Source: Microbispora corallina (GTDB lineage Bacteria > Actinomycetota > Actinomycetes > Streptosporangiales > Streptosporangiaceae). Taken from it: DNA of 64,000 nt. Shown here one piece after another: positions 1-7,362 of the stretch. Where the stretch lies: the NCBI RefSeq assembly GCF_016863035.1, contig NZ_BOOC01000011.1, positions 287,468-351,467 of the forward strand. The letters run 5' to 3'. Position 1 is the first letter of the stretch, and each line of letters starts with the position of its first letter. The position numbers were made by a program, and so were the translations under genes. A model generated the notes under the pieces. It ran no database searches and was not told the origin of the DNA. It saw nothing but the letters and a program-made list of their open reading frames with translations.

Positions 1-1
1 A

Positions 2-964
2 GGACTCGAGAACAAGGACACGCTGTTGTTCCTGGCCGCGGGGCTGGCGATGGGACTCGTCCTCACGCGACGGTGGGACGTCGTCCGCTCGCCGTGGCCC
101 TGGGCGGCGACAGGGATCGCCCTGCTGCTGTGGGCGCCGAACCTCGCCTGGCAGGCGACGAACGGCTGGCCCCAGCTCACCATGGCCTCACGCATCGCCG
201 GGTACGCGGCGGACAACCGTGCCCAGATCGTGCCGCTGCTCTGGCTCTTCACCGGGCCGCTCCTCTTCGTCGTGAGCGCCGCCGGTGTGGCCTGGGTCTT
301 TCGTTCGAGGGACGCGGCCCGATGGCGGGCGATCGGCGTCGCCGGTCTGCTCGCGCTCGCGCTCGCCGCCGTGACCGGCGGAAAGGCCTACTACGCGATC
401 GGCGGCGTGGCCGTGTTCATGGCGGCAGGCTCGATCGTCGTCGACCGCTGGCTCGCGCGTGGACACGCCCGTCTCAAGGGGGCGGGCTTCGCCGTCGCGG
501 CGGCGATGTCCGGTGTGCTCATCGGGTACCTGACGCTGCCGGTCCTGCCCCTCACCGCGTACGCCGCCAGTTCGCTGCCCACCGCGGCCGGCATATGTCT
601 CCACGGTCGCAGGGGTGGTGGCCGCCCTGCCGGAGGCCGAGCGTGCCCGAGCGGTGATCCTGACTACGACTACAGCGAGGCGAGCGCGCTCGTCCTGCTT
701 GGGTCTGGGCTGCCGCCCGTCTATTCCGGCCACAACGCGTACTGGGCGTGGGGGCCGCCACCGGCCCGGCGCACCGTCATCGTGCACGTCGGCGACTGGC
801 GGCCGGCTGACTGGAGCAGGTTCTTCATCGGCTGCCACGACGTGGCCAGAATCGACAACGGGCTGGGCATCCAGAACGGGGAGCAAGGCAAGGCCGTCTC
901 GGTCTGCACCGGTCTGAAGGCGCCGTGGACCTCGATGTGGTCCGGGCTCCGGACCATCAGCTAG
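2..964 (+). CDS. Glycosyltransferase family 39 (ArnT-like) membrane enzyme, C-terminal part, internally frame-disrupted
   Basis: The 5' end lies outside the window; the reading frame is open from base 2 to the TAG at 962-964. The residues GLENKDTLL at the left edge and the block PPVYSGHNAYWAWGPP near 715-760 are hallmarks of actinobacterial GT39 proteins, which transfer sugars from polyprenyl-phosphate donors at the membrane. Several hydrophobic helices cover 30-580. Between about 585 and 660 the frame reads as low-complexity G/R/P sequence. The adjacent +1 frame there reads VAALPEAERARAVILT, which is the expected family sequence. About ten family residues before it (the usual ETVGW region) also seem missing. 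Two compensating frame breaks plus a small deletion are therefore likely, so this is either a decaying gene or an assembly error. No partner gene is visible. Confidence 0.72.
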   Translation, partial: GLENKDTLLFLAAGLAMGLVLTRRWDVVRSPWPWAATGIALLLWAPNLAWQATNGWPQLTMASRIAGYAADNRAQIVPLLWLFTGPLLFVVSAAGVAWVFRSRDAARWRAIGVAGLLALALAAVTGGKAYYAIGGVAVFMAAGSIVVDRWLARGHARLKGAGFAVAAAMSGVLIGYLTLPVLPLTAYAASSLPTAAGICLHGRRGGGRPAGGRACPSGDPDYDYSEASALVLLGSGLPPVYSGHNAYWAWGPPPARRTVIVHVGDWRPADWSRFFIGCHDVARIDNGLGIQNGEQGKAVSVCTGLKAPWTSMWSGLRTIS

Positions 965-1027
965 AGGTGTGACCGGAAACGCTCACCGTGCCGAGCGGCC
1001 GGCGGGGCTCGACGCCGCCGTCGCCGA

Positions 1028-1603
1028 TCACCTGCGCCGGGTCGGCCGATAGGTCAGCACCTGCGTGTGGCCGTCGAAGGTCCGGGCCTCGAGCAGCTCC
1101 AGGTCGAAGTCGTCGGCACCGTCGAAGATCCGGTCCACGCCGGTCGTCCCGGAGATGACCGGGAATACCGTCACCTCGATGATGTCGATCAGGCCGGCGT
1201 TCAGCAGCGCCCGGTTGAGCGTCAGGCTGCCGTGGGAGCGCAGCGGCACATCCGACTCGGCCTTGAGGCGCGTGACCACCTCGACGGGGTCTCCGGACTC
1301 GATGGTCGTGTCCGGCCACGCGAGCGGCTCGGTCAGCCGGCTGGAGAGCACCGTGACCGGGGAGTCGAACATGCGCGTGATCCACGCGTCGAACAGGCCG
1401 CGGTCGAGGCCCGCGTCGAGGAACGGCGCGTTCGACGAGTAGGTCGTGGCCCCGAGCACCATGCGCAGCGGGCCGCGGTAGGCGGCGGCGCGGTACTCCA
1501 GGAATTCGGGGCCCTGCTTGCCCCAGTAGCCGCCCCAGTCGCCCTTGTGGTTGGCGTAGCCGTCGAGAGTGGAGAAGATGTCGAAGGTGTAGGTGGCAGT
1601 CAT
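1028..1603 (-). CDS. Dihydrofolate reductase family protein (RibD C-terminal fold)
   Basis: A 191-residue protein with the RibD-C/DHFR-like layout: N-terminal strand TYTFDIFSTLDGYA, the MVLGATTY segment, a central S-RL-EP-AW segment, and the C-terminal G-IDIIEVTVFPVISG block that lines the cofactor pocket. Family members bind NADPH and reduce pteridine-like or pyrimidinone substrates, but most actinobacterial copies have no assigned substrate. The start is an ATG with GAGGAGAC just upstream on the minus strand. It stands alone, between the GT39 tail and a GNAT gene in the same orientation 136 bases further upstream. Family assignment is firm, substrate is unknown. Confidence 0.88.
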   Translation of the reverse strand: MTATYTFDIFSTLDGYANHKGDWGGYWGKQGPEFLEYRAAAYRGPLRMVLGATTYSSNAPFLDAGLDRGLFDAWITRMFDSPVTVLSSRLTEPLAWPDTTIESGDPVEVVTRLKAESDVPLRSHGSLTLNRALLNAGLIDIIEVTVFPVISGTTGVDRIFDGADDFDLELLEARTFDGHTQVLTYRPTRRR

Positions 1604-1738
1604 GGTGTCTCCTCGCGGGAAGCCGGTCGCGCCCGCCTTGTGGCGGCCTCACCCCTGCTACGAACACCACCGCCCCGATCCGACACGCCTCCGGGATTTC
1701 TTCCAGAACTTTCCGGCTGTGGGGCCGCCTCCCCGGTG

Positions 1739-2320
1739 TCAGCCGGCGGTCCACTCGCTGCGCAGGATCGAGTAGTAGACGCTGTCGCGCCAGGTGCCGT
1801 CCCCGCGCGGCCAGTCGCGGCGGACCAGCCCGTCCCGCACCGCCCCCAGACGGTGCAGCGCCTGCTGGGACCGGACGTTGTCGGGGGCCGTGCGGAACAC
1901 CACCTTCTCGCAGGCCAGCTCGGTGAAGGCGTGCTCCAGCAGGAGCCGCTTGGCCTCCCGGTTGATTCCCGCACCCCACCACGCCCGTCCGAGCCAGGTG
2001 GATCCGATCTCGACCTGCCGGCGCACGTCGTCCGGATACCAGTACGACGTGGTCCCGGCCACCTCCCGGCCGGCCACCACCGCGAACGGCAGCCGCACCG
2101 CCTCGCGGCTCAGCGCCGCACGGATCCACTCGCCCATGGCCTGCACGGTCGGCGGCCGGTCGTACGGCAAGGTGGCGAAGACCTCGTCGTCCGCCGCGGC
2201 CCACAGTCCCTCCGCGTGGTCGGGGGACAGCGGCTCCAGACGGACACGCGGGCCGGAAAGGACGAACGGGCGCCGAGGAAACACCCAAGAAGTCTGCCAT
2301 CCGGCGCCCCGCGCCACCAC
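1739..2320 (-). CDS. GNAT family N-acetyltransferase (RimJ/RimL type)
   Basis: The protein carries the ribosomal-protein-acetyltransferase-like pattern. It starts with RVRLEPLSPDHAEGLW, then GTTSYWYPDDVRRQVEIGST, the acetyl-CoA binding WWGAGINREAKRLLL segment, and NVRSQQALHRLGAVRDG near the C terminus. Such enzymes move an acetyl group from acetyl-CoA to an amino group; the acceptor cannot be told here. The frame is open further upstream to a TTG at 2395. I prefer the GTG at 2320, preceded by GGAGG eight bases away, which gives 193 residues, the usual family length. A GTG at 2284 would also keep the whole domain. Confidence 0.85.
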   Translation of the reverse strand: MVARGAGWQTSWVFPRRPFVLSGPRVRLEPLSPDHAEGLWAAADDEVFATLPYDRPPTVQAMGEWIRAALSREAVRLPFAVVAGREVAGTTSYWYPDDVRRQVEIGSTWLGRAWWGAGINREAKRLLLEHAFTELACEKVVFRTAPDNVRSQQALHRLGAVRDGLVRRDWPRGDGTWRDSVYYSILRSEWTAG

Positions 2321-2681
2321 CCGGGACGCCTCCGGCCCTTTCGCATGGCCAATTGACACGACGTCGGGCCTCTTGACGTCCGCTGCGCCGCGCAATTGTT
2401 ATGTTTCTTTTCCTCTTATTCGCCGGCGCCATTCTTGGTGTCATTTCTCCGGGTGGCCGGATGGTGTCGTCCCCGGCCCGTAGTGGCTGCAAATAGCAAA
2501 GTGCCAGGTCAGCGAGCATGACAGGATGCGGACGCGGGCCGGGCACTCCTGGAGGGCATGGCAGGAAGCTGTCGCGGCGAGGCAACTTGCTGCCGCCGTT
2601 TCGCCTGGTTGTCGAGCTGTGGAAAGCGCAGAGTTGGTTGTGCGAGAACAAATCCACCGCTCACCGAAAAGAGTAAATGAA

Positions 2682-2993
2682 ATGAACAGCCGGATTGCCT
2701 CCCCCGTGAATTCCCCCCGTTTCGCCAAGTGGTCGCTCGCGATTGTCTCCGGCGCCCTCGCCTGCGCCGCAGGGCTGGCCGGCTACGAGGTCGCCGCGGG
2801 CGGCACCACATGGGACTCCCCGCGGGCGGTGGCCGCCGGCACGACATGGGACTCGGCCCCGGCCACGGCCGACGGGACGACCTGGGACGCGGCGCCCGCC
2901 ACGGACGACGGCACGACGTGGGACTCGGCTGGGACCACGGACGGCACGACCTGGGACTCCGTCGCTCACACCGACGGCACCACCTGGGACTGA
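2682..2993 (+). CDS. Small exported protein with six GTTWD(S) repeats, unknown function
   Basis: A 103-residue protein. Residues 1-16 are basic and polar, about 17-38 form a hydrophobic helix (WSLAIVSGALACAAGLAG) resembling a signal peptide or anchor, and the rest is six repeats of GTTWD, mostly followed by S, spaced by 6-8 variable residues (S/A/P/T/D). The repeats run from 2802 to 2990 and end exactly at the stop. The codons of the core motif differ between copies (ACC/ACG/ACA threonine codons), so the motif is probably kept by selection at protein level rather than being a fresh DNA duplication. The ATG at 2682 is chosen because the hydrophobic segment follows directly; AAGAG is a weak upstream ribosome site. 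It heads an operon with the next three genes. I do not recognise the family. A secreted surface or precursor peptide is possible, but no known maturation enzyme is adjacent. Confidence 0.72.
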   Translation: MNSRIASPVNSPRFAKWSLAIVSGALACAAGLAGYEVAAGGTTWDSPRAVAAGTTWDSAPATADGTTWDAAPATDDGTTWDSAGTTDGTTWDSVAHTDGTTWD

Positions 2994-3011
2994 GTCCGAA
3001 GGCGACGACCG

Positions 3012-3419
3012 ATGCTTGTTCAGTTGACGATGCGCCGCACGGCCGGCCACGCGCCGCCCAACTCGCCGATCGACGGAATCCGGATCATGGCGCTGCTGCC
3101 CCGGAGATGGCGCGCCGACCTCACGCAGGCCACCGGGGACATCATCATCCGCGTCCAGACCGACGAGGACGTCACCGGTGCCGAGATCGGCGCCGAGATG
3201 GCCGAGATCCTCACCAATCCGGAGGTCAGCCACTGGCGGCTGGCGGCCTGCCGCACGCTCACCGGCCCCCCCGACACGAGGCCCCCCGACGCGAGGCCTC
3301 CTGACACAAGGCCCCCCGACGAGACCCCCGCCGACAGACGCCCCGACGCCGACCCCCTCGATACCAAACCCCCCGACAGAAAGCCGCCCGTCCCGCACGA
3401 GAAGGAGGAGCACCGATGA
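3012..3419 (+). CDS. Unrecognised protein with a proline/aspartate (PPDTR) repeat tail
   Basis: A 135-residue protein starting 18 bases after the GTTWD gene and overlapping the phosphopantetheinyl transferase by four bases (ATGA), so it is translated from the same message. Residues 1-83 look folded, with an alternating pattern around DIIIRVQTDEDVTGAEIGAEM and a HWRLAACRTL end. From residue 84 on, the sequence is a run of PPDTR/PPDAR/PPDET units encoded by an approximately 15-base repeat at 3268-3375. No signal peptide or membrane segment is evident, so it is probably cytoplasmic. I cannot assign a family. The tail may be a flexible linker or interaction surface. Confidence 0.68.
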   Translation: MLVQLTMRRTAGHAPPNSPIDGIRIMALLPRRWRADLTQATGDIIIRVQTDEDVTGAEIGAEMAEILTNPEVSHWRLAACRTLTGPPDTRPPDARPPDTRPPDETPADRRPDADPLDTKPPDRKPPVPHEKEEHR

Positions 3420-4177
3420 TCGCCACCATCCTGAAGACGGCGGAGTGCCGCGTGTGGTGGGCCGACCCGTGGCAGCAGACCGTCGAGACGCTGACCAGCG
3501 TCCTCAGCGAGCCCGAGCTCGACCGGGCGGCCCGCTTCCACCGGGAGCAGGACCGAAGACGGTTCCTCACCGGCTCGTGGCTCCTGCGCACCGTGGCAGC
3601 CACGCAGCTGGGCACGTCCCCCGAGGACGTCCAGATCGAACGCCGGTGCCCGGACTGCCCCAAGCCCCACGGCAAGCCGTACGTGCGGACGGGCGGCGTC
3701 CCCCTGCACGTTTCGGTGTCCCACTCGGGGAACCGGGTGGTCGTGGGCGTCACGACCGCCGGACCCCTCGGGGTCGACGTGGAGGAGGTGCCGGCCGCCC
3801 CGGTCGACGAGCTGGCCGAGTGCGCGCTGTCGCCGTCCGAGCTGGAGCTCCTCGACGCGGTCCCCGCGTACGACCGGCACGCCGCCTTCGCGCGCGTGTG
3901 GGTCCGCAAGGAGGCCGTGCTCAAGGCCACCGGTCACGGGCTGCGGATCCCGCCGGACGAGGTCCTGGTCAGCGGCCCGGACGAGGCGCCCGCGCTGCTC
4001 GGCTGGCCGCTGGACGTCCCGCCCGAGAGCGTCCGGCTGCGCACGCTCGACCCCGGCCCCGGGTACGTCGGCGCCGTGGCCGTGGTCTCCGGCGCACAGG
4101 TGATCACCCTCTCGGAGTCGCACGCCCCCGACCTCGTCGAGGTCTCCCACGCGTACACGCTGCCCGCCGCCGCGTGA
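3416..4177 (+). CDS. 4'-phosphopantetheinyl transferase, Sfp type
   Basis: A 253-residue enzyme that moves the phosphopantetheine arm of coenzyme A onto a serine of acyl- or peptidyl-carrier proteins. All Sfp motifs are present. GKPYV lies at 86-90 and the CoA-binding HVSVSHSG at 98-105. GVDVEEV at 119-125 supplies magnesium ligands D121 and E123, and WVRKEAVLKATG from 162 supplies E166 and K170. A CPDC motif near residue 78 is common in actinobacterial members. The start ATG overlaps the preceding stop and has GGAGGAG upstream. No PKS, NRPS or carrier protein is in the window, so its target is elsewhere or unconventional. Its position behind the repeat-protein genes is unusual. Confidence 0.93.
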   Translation: MIATILKTAECRVWWADPWQQTVETLTSVLSEPELDRAARFHREQDRRRFLTGSWLLRTVAATQLGTSPEDVQIERRCPDCPKPHGKPYVRTGGVPLHVSVSHSGNRVVVGVTTAGPLGVDVEEVPAAPVDELAECALSPSELELLDAVPAYDRHAAFARVWVRKEAVLKATGHGLRIPPDEVLVSGPDEAPALLGWPLDVPPESVRLRTLDPGPGYVGAVAVVSGAQVITLSESHAPDLVEVSHAYTLPAAA

Positions 4178-4321
4178 CGCACGTTGACGAGCCCCCGCGC
4201 GGGACGGCTGAATGGCTGTGGGAGCCGCGCGGGAAGCCTCGTCGTCCGCCTCGGGCACAAGGCGGCCCGGCGCGACCCCCTCCGGGGTCGTCCGAGCCGT
4301 GAAGGAGAGGAATGACCTTCC

Positions 4322-5044
4322 GTGAACAAGCCCATCGTCCTGATCCCCGGCCCCTGGACGGGCGCGTGGATCTGGGAGCCCGTCACCCGCGGCCTTCGCC
4401 GGCTCGGCCACCGCGCGCTGCCGGTCACGCTGTCGGGCCTCGGCAGCGCTGACGGGGACGTGTCCGCCGTCGGCCTCGGCACGCACGTCGACGACGTGCT
4501 GGACTTCCTCGCCGCCGAGGACCTGACCGGCGCCGTCCTCGTCGCGCACAGCTACTCCGGCATCGTCGCCGGCCAGGTGGCCGACCGGACCCCCGAGCGG
4601 GTGGCCCACACCGTCTTCGTCGAGGGCTTCCTGCCCCACGACGGCAGGTCGATGCTGCACGCCTTCCCGGAGCGGCTGCGGGCCGACGAGCTCCGGCTCA
4701 TCGAGGACAACCGGGGCCGCTGGCCGGCCCCCGACCCGTCGGTGGTGGCCGACGGCCAGGACCTCTCCCCGCGGCAGGCCCGCTGGCTCGCCGAGCGCTT
4801 CGTGGGCCACCCGGGACGTACGATCGCCGAGCCCGCCGTCCTCACCCGTCCGCTGGCCCAGCAGCGGGCCACGTACGTCATCTGCGAGAGGGAGCACTTC
4901 GGCGGCCGGGTCTCGGCCGACGTCACGGCGCTGCGCGCCGCCCCCTCCTGGACCTTCCACACGATCGACGCCGGCCACTGGCCGATGGTGTCGGCCCCCG
5001 GGCGGCTGGTCGACCTGCTCGCCGGCATCGCCGCCGCGGACTGA
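4322..5044 (+). CDS. Alpha/beta hydrolase (esterase-like)
   Basis: A 240-residue single-domain alpha/beta hydrolase of the plant-esterase-like type (MES/salicylate esterase group). It has the oxyanion strand IVLIPGPWTGAW at the N terminus, the nucleophile elbow AHSYSG with S77, and a C-terminal catalytic histidine in DAGHWPM. The GTG start follows an AGGAGAGG about 14 bases upstream. It lies 144 bases after the phosphopantetheinyl transferase on the same strand and may share its transcript. Substrate is not deducible; no lid domain or signal peptide is present, so it is cytoplasmic. Confidence 0.88.
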   Translation: MNKPIVLIPGPWTGAWIWEPVTRGLRRLGHRALPVTLSGLGSADGDVSAVGLGTHVDDVLDFLAAEDLTGAVLVAHSYSGIVAGQVADRTPERVAHTVFVEGFLPHDGRSMLHAFPERLRADELRLIEDNRGRWPAPDPSVVADGQDLSPRQARWLAERFVGHPGRTIAEPAVLTRPLAQQRATYVICEREHFGGRVSADVTALRAAPSWTFHTIDAGHWPMVSAPGRLVDLLAGIAAAD

Positions 5045-5104
5045 CCCCGCGTCGTCCCGCCGGGGGGACCGGCGACACGGGATCGGGCCGTCGAATCGGG
5101 GGCG

Positions 5105-5593
5105 TCAGCGCGCGGCGGCTTCGAGGGCCTCGTCGCCGGTCTCCAGGAGGGTCTTCAGTGCGGAGAGGATCCGCGGCCAGCCCTCGCCGATGCCGGCCAG
5201 CAGGGCGCCGCCGGGCTCGAAGCCGTCGTGGACGACGGTGAGCCTGACCCCTTCCTCGACGGGCTCGATGTCGAACGTCACCTTCGACCGCGGCTCCGCG
5301 GTCAGCCGGGCCAGGGTCTCCTCGTCCATGCCGGTGGCGGCCCCCATCTCGGGGGTGAACGTGTGCCAGGTGTAGGCGAGCCGCCGGTAGGGGTAGCTCT
5401 CCAGGACCACCTGCTCCGGGCCCGTCGCCGTCGCGCCGGCGTAGTGCCAGACCATCGGCGAGCCGGGCGCCCAGTCGGTGTCGAACGTCGCCCCCCAGTA
5501 GCGGCGGGTGAACGCCGGATCGGTGAGGGCCCGCCACAGCCGCTCCGGGCTGGTGCCGATGTAGGTCGTGTAGACGAAGGCGTCGTCGGCCAT
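5105..5593 (-). CDS. SRPBCC / AHSA1 domain protein
   Basis: A 162-residue START-like protein of the activator-of-Hsp90-ATPase (AHSA1/CalC) subgroup. It has VYTTYIGTSPERLWRALTDP at the N terminus, then WYAG-like sheet segments, and a long C-terminal helix RILSALKTLLETGDEALEA. These proteins enclose a hydrophobic ligand cavity, and in actinobacteria they often pair with an ArsR-type repressor. None is encoded here, yet the promoter just upstream contains two palindromic operators. ATG at 5593 has GGAG about 7-10 bases upstream. Ligand unknown. Confidence 0.87.
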   Translation of the reverse strand: MADDAFVYTTYIGTSPERLWRALTDPAFTRRYWGATFDTDWAPGSPMVWHYAGATATGPEQVVLESYPYRRLAYTWHTFTPEMGAATGMDEETLARLTAEPRSKVTFDIEPVEEGVRLTVVHDGFEPGGALLAGIGEGWPRILSALKTLLETGDEALEAAAR

Positions 5594-5622
5594 CTCCGTT
5601 GCTCCCTGTCCGTGGTCCGAAT

Positions 5623-5675
5623 ATGCAGCCGTTTGGCTGCCTGAAACGATAGGCAGCCAAACGGCTGCATGTCAA
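5623..5675 (-). promoter_or_regulatory. Promoter with paired palindromic operators for the SRPBCC gene
   Basis: On the minus strand TTGACA (5675-5670) is followed after 18 bases by TATCGT (5651-5646). The spacer is filled by the palindrome GCAGCC-GTTT-GGCTGC. A second copy, in inverse orientation, starts right after the -10 box (5642-5625). Together they form a perfect 20-base inverted repeat (5623-5642 and 5651-5670) around an 8-base centre. Occupancy of either site would block RNA polymerase, the expected layout for an ArsR- or TetR-type repressor, which is not encoded nearby. Confidence 0.8.
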
Positions 5676-5682
5676 TCGGAAC

Positions 5683-6732
5683 TCACGACGAGGGGAGGCC
5701 GGAGGCCAGGAGCGGCGCGCCGAGGGTGAACGCCACGGGACCCGTGGGGGCCGTCTCCTGCGGCCCCCTGGCGGCGCTGACGGCCACCTCGTAGGCGCGC
5801 CCGGGTTCCGGGCTCAGATCGCAGCTCGTGGCGGCGACGGGCAGCTCGGAGCGCCGGAACGGCTCCCCGGACCCCGTGTCGCGCAGGTGGAGCCAGTACC
5901 CGCTCGCGCCGAACACCGGTGTCCAGGAGATCCGCACGCCCCGGCCGTACGGACGGACGGTGAGGCCCCGGGCCGGCCGGATCGGCAGCGGGTCGGGCGT
6001 CCGGGGGATCGGGGCGGCGAAGTCCAGCCGGCCGCCGGCGAACGCCGCCGAGAACGCGCCGGCGAACGCCCTGGCGATCCTGAACTCCCCGACGCTGTTG
6101 GGGTGGAGCCCGTCGTAGGCGTCGTGCCGGGGGTCGTACACCCCCGCCAGGCCGACGGGCATGATCGGGGAGGAGGCCGTGGACAGCCGGTCAAGGAGGT
6201 CGGGCAGGCGCTCGTTGTACGACGCGGTGACGCGCGGCAGGTCCGGGCTGTGGCCGAGCGGGGTGCGGTGGACGACGTCGGCGACGAGGAACCGCAGACG
6301 GGGGTCGGCCGCCCGCGCCTCCCGGACGAACGTCCCGACGTCGGCGAGGAGGCGGTCGGGGCCGGACACCCCCCAGGCGAGGTCGTTGAAGCCGAGCCCG
6401 ACCATCAGGTACTCGGGCCGGTGGGCGGCGACGGCGGCCCCGATGCCGTCCTTGGCCTCGGCGAGCAGCCGTCCCCAGCGGGCGTAGTGCCTGCTCCCGG
6501 GGAAGCTGATCCCGGGACGGTAGCGGCCCTCGCAGCCCGGTTCCGCGGCCCGCGCCGGGTAGCCGGGCGGCTGGCGGACGGGCAGCGTCGCGGTGCCCGT
6601 CCAGGGGCCGACGAAGCGCGCCGCCACCCCGTGGGCGTCGAAGTGCCGGGCCAGCCGGTAGCGCCAGGTGTAGTCGCCCTCCAGCCCCTGGCTGATCGAG
6701 TCGCCCACGATCATGATGGTCGGTGGCAGCAT
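5683..6732 (-). CDS. SGNH/GDSL hydrolase with C-terminal fibronectin-III-like domain
   Basis: A 349-residue protein. Block I is IMIVGDSISQG (S12 nucleophile), the GxND block is VGLGFNDLAWG near residue 113, and block V is YDGLHPN near 207 with the catalytic Asp and His. After residue about 250 a fibronectin-type-III-like module follows (RGLTVRPYGRGVRISWTP...AYEVAVSA). This resembles carbohydrate esterases acting on acetylated polysaccharides, although no signal peptide is visible. The gene ends eight bases from the -35 box of the SRPBCC promoter, so it might read into that gene. Esterase substrate unknown. Confidence 0.88.
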   Translation of the reverse strand: MLPPTIMIVGDSISQGLEGDYTWRYRLARHFDAHGVAARFVGPWTGTATLPVRQPPGYPARAAEPGCEGRYRPGISFPGSRHYARWGRLLAEAKDGIGAAVAAHRPEYLMVGLGFNDLAWGVSGPDRLLADVGTFVREARAADPRLRFLVADVVHRTPLGHSPDLPRVTASYNERLPDLLDRLSTASSPIMPVGLAGVYDPRHDAYDGLHPNSVGEFRIARAFAGAFSAAFAGGRLDFAAPIPRTPDPLPIRPARGLTVRPYGRGVRISWTPVFGASGYWLHLRDTGSGEPFRRSELPVAATSCDLSPEPGRAYEVAVSAARGPQETAPTGPVAFTLGAPLLASGLPSS

Positions 6733-6855
6733 GGCGGGCCTCTCGGACGGCGTGCGCGCACGCTCGCGCCCGGCGCCGCCCCGGCCTCGGCGGGAGGCGG
6801 GAGCGATGCCGTGGTGCGTACGGCGAGGTGGAACGCGGCCCTGCCGGGAGGCGGC

Positions 6856-7362
6856 CTAGCGCGAGCGGGCCTCCGCACCCGGGTGAGGACCGGAGACCGG
6901 TGCGCTCGCCCGGGGCCGGGCGGCCGCCAGGCGCAGCAGCGGCCGGACGTACAGGAAGGCCAGGAGGCCGAGCCCGGCGAGGAGCAGCAGGGCGGTGAAC
7001 ACCCACTCCATCGAGCCGCCGGGACCGTAGACGCGGCTGGGCCGCCCGACGTCCACGGCCCTGGTGCGCTGCCCGGTCCGCAGGTAGTCGCGGTCGGCCC
7101 CGTACAGGGCGACGCCGGCGCGGAGGACCGTGCCGTCGTCGGAGCGGAAGTCGCCGGACCAGGTGCAGGCCTCGTGCCCCGGGTGCTCCACGCAGTCGAG
7201 CCGGGTGGCGGTGAAGGTGCCGGGGATCCCGTCCGCGCGGGCGGCCCGCACCGCCGGCCCGACGCTGGGCACGGCCAGGTACAGAAGGAACAGCCCGATG
7301 AGGGTCAGCACCGCGGTGAAGCCCGGGGAGCGCCGGCGCCCGGCGGGCGGTTCCTGCGCCAT
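6856..7362 (-). CDS. DUF3592-like membrane protein
   Basis: A 168-residue protein with an N-terminal membrane helix (FTAVLTLIGLFLLYLAVPSV), an extracytoplasmic domain with two cysteines (DCVEHPGHEACTW) and a GDFRSDDG strand, and a C-terminal helix (WVFTALLLLAGLGLLAFLYV). This is the two-helix plus small beta-domain plan of DUF3592-type proteins; function is unknown. Its ATG shares one base with the stop of the upstream membrane gene (TGATG), so the two are translationally coupled. The tail is proline- and arginine-rich and presumably cytoplasmic. Confidence 0.72.
   Translation of the reverse strand: MAQEPPAGRRRSPGFTAVLTLIGLFLLYLAVPSVGPAVRAARADGIPGTFTATRLDCVEHPGHEACTWSGDFRSDDGTVLRAGVALYGADRDYLRTGQRTRAVDVGRPSRVYGPGGSMEWVFTALLLLAGLGLLAFLYVRPLLRLAAARPRASAPVSGPHPGAEARSR

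Noticed and set aside
957..2657. Long minus-strand open frame across the DHFR-like and GNAT genes
   Set aside because: It overlaps two well-supported genes in another frame and reads as Arg/Gly/Pro-rich sequence with no family pattern; such frames are expected at this G+C.
2682..2993. Firm call of the GTTWD protein as a RiPP precursor
   Set aside because: No recognisable maturation enzyme, protease or RiPP transporter lies next to it; the only radical SAM enzyme nearby (HpnH) belongs to hopanoid synthesis.
3416..4177. Phosphopantetheinyl transferase as mark of a PKS/NRPS cluster
   Set aside because: No carrier protein, synthase or other assembly-line gene is found anywhere in the window.
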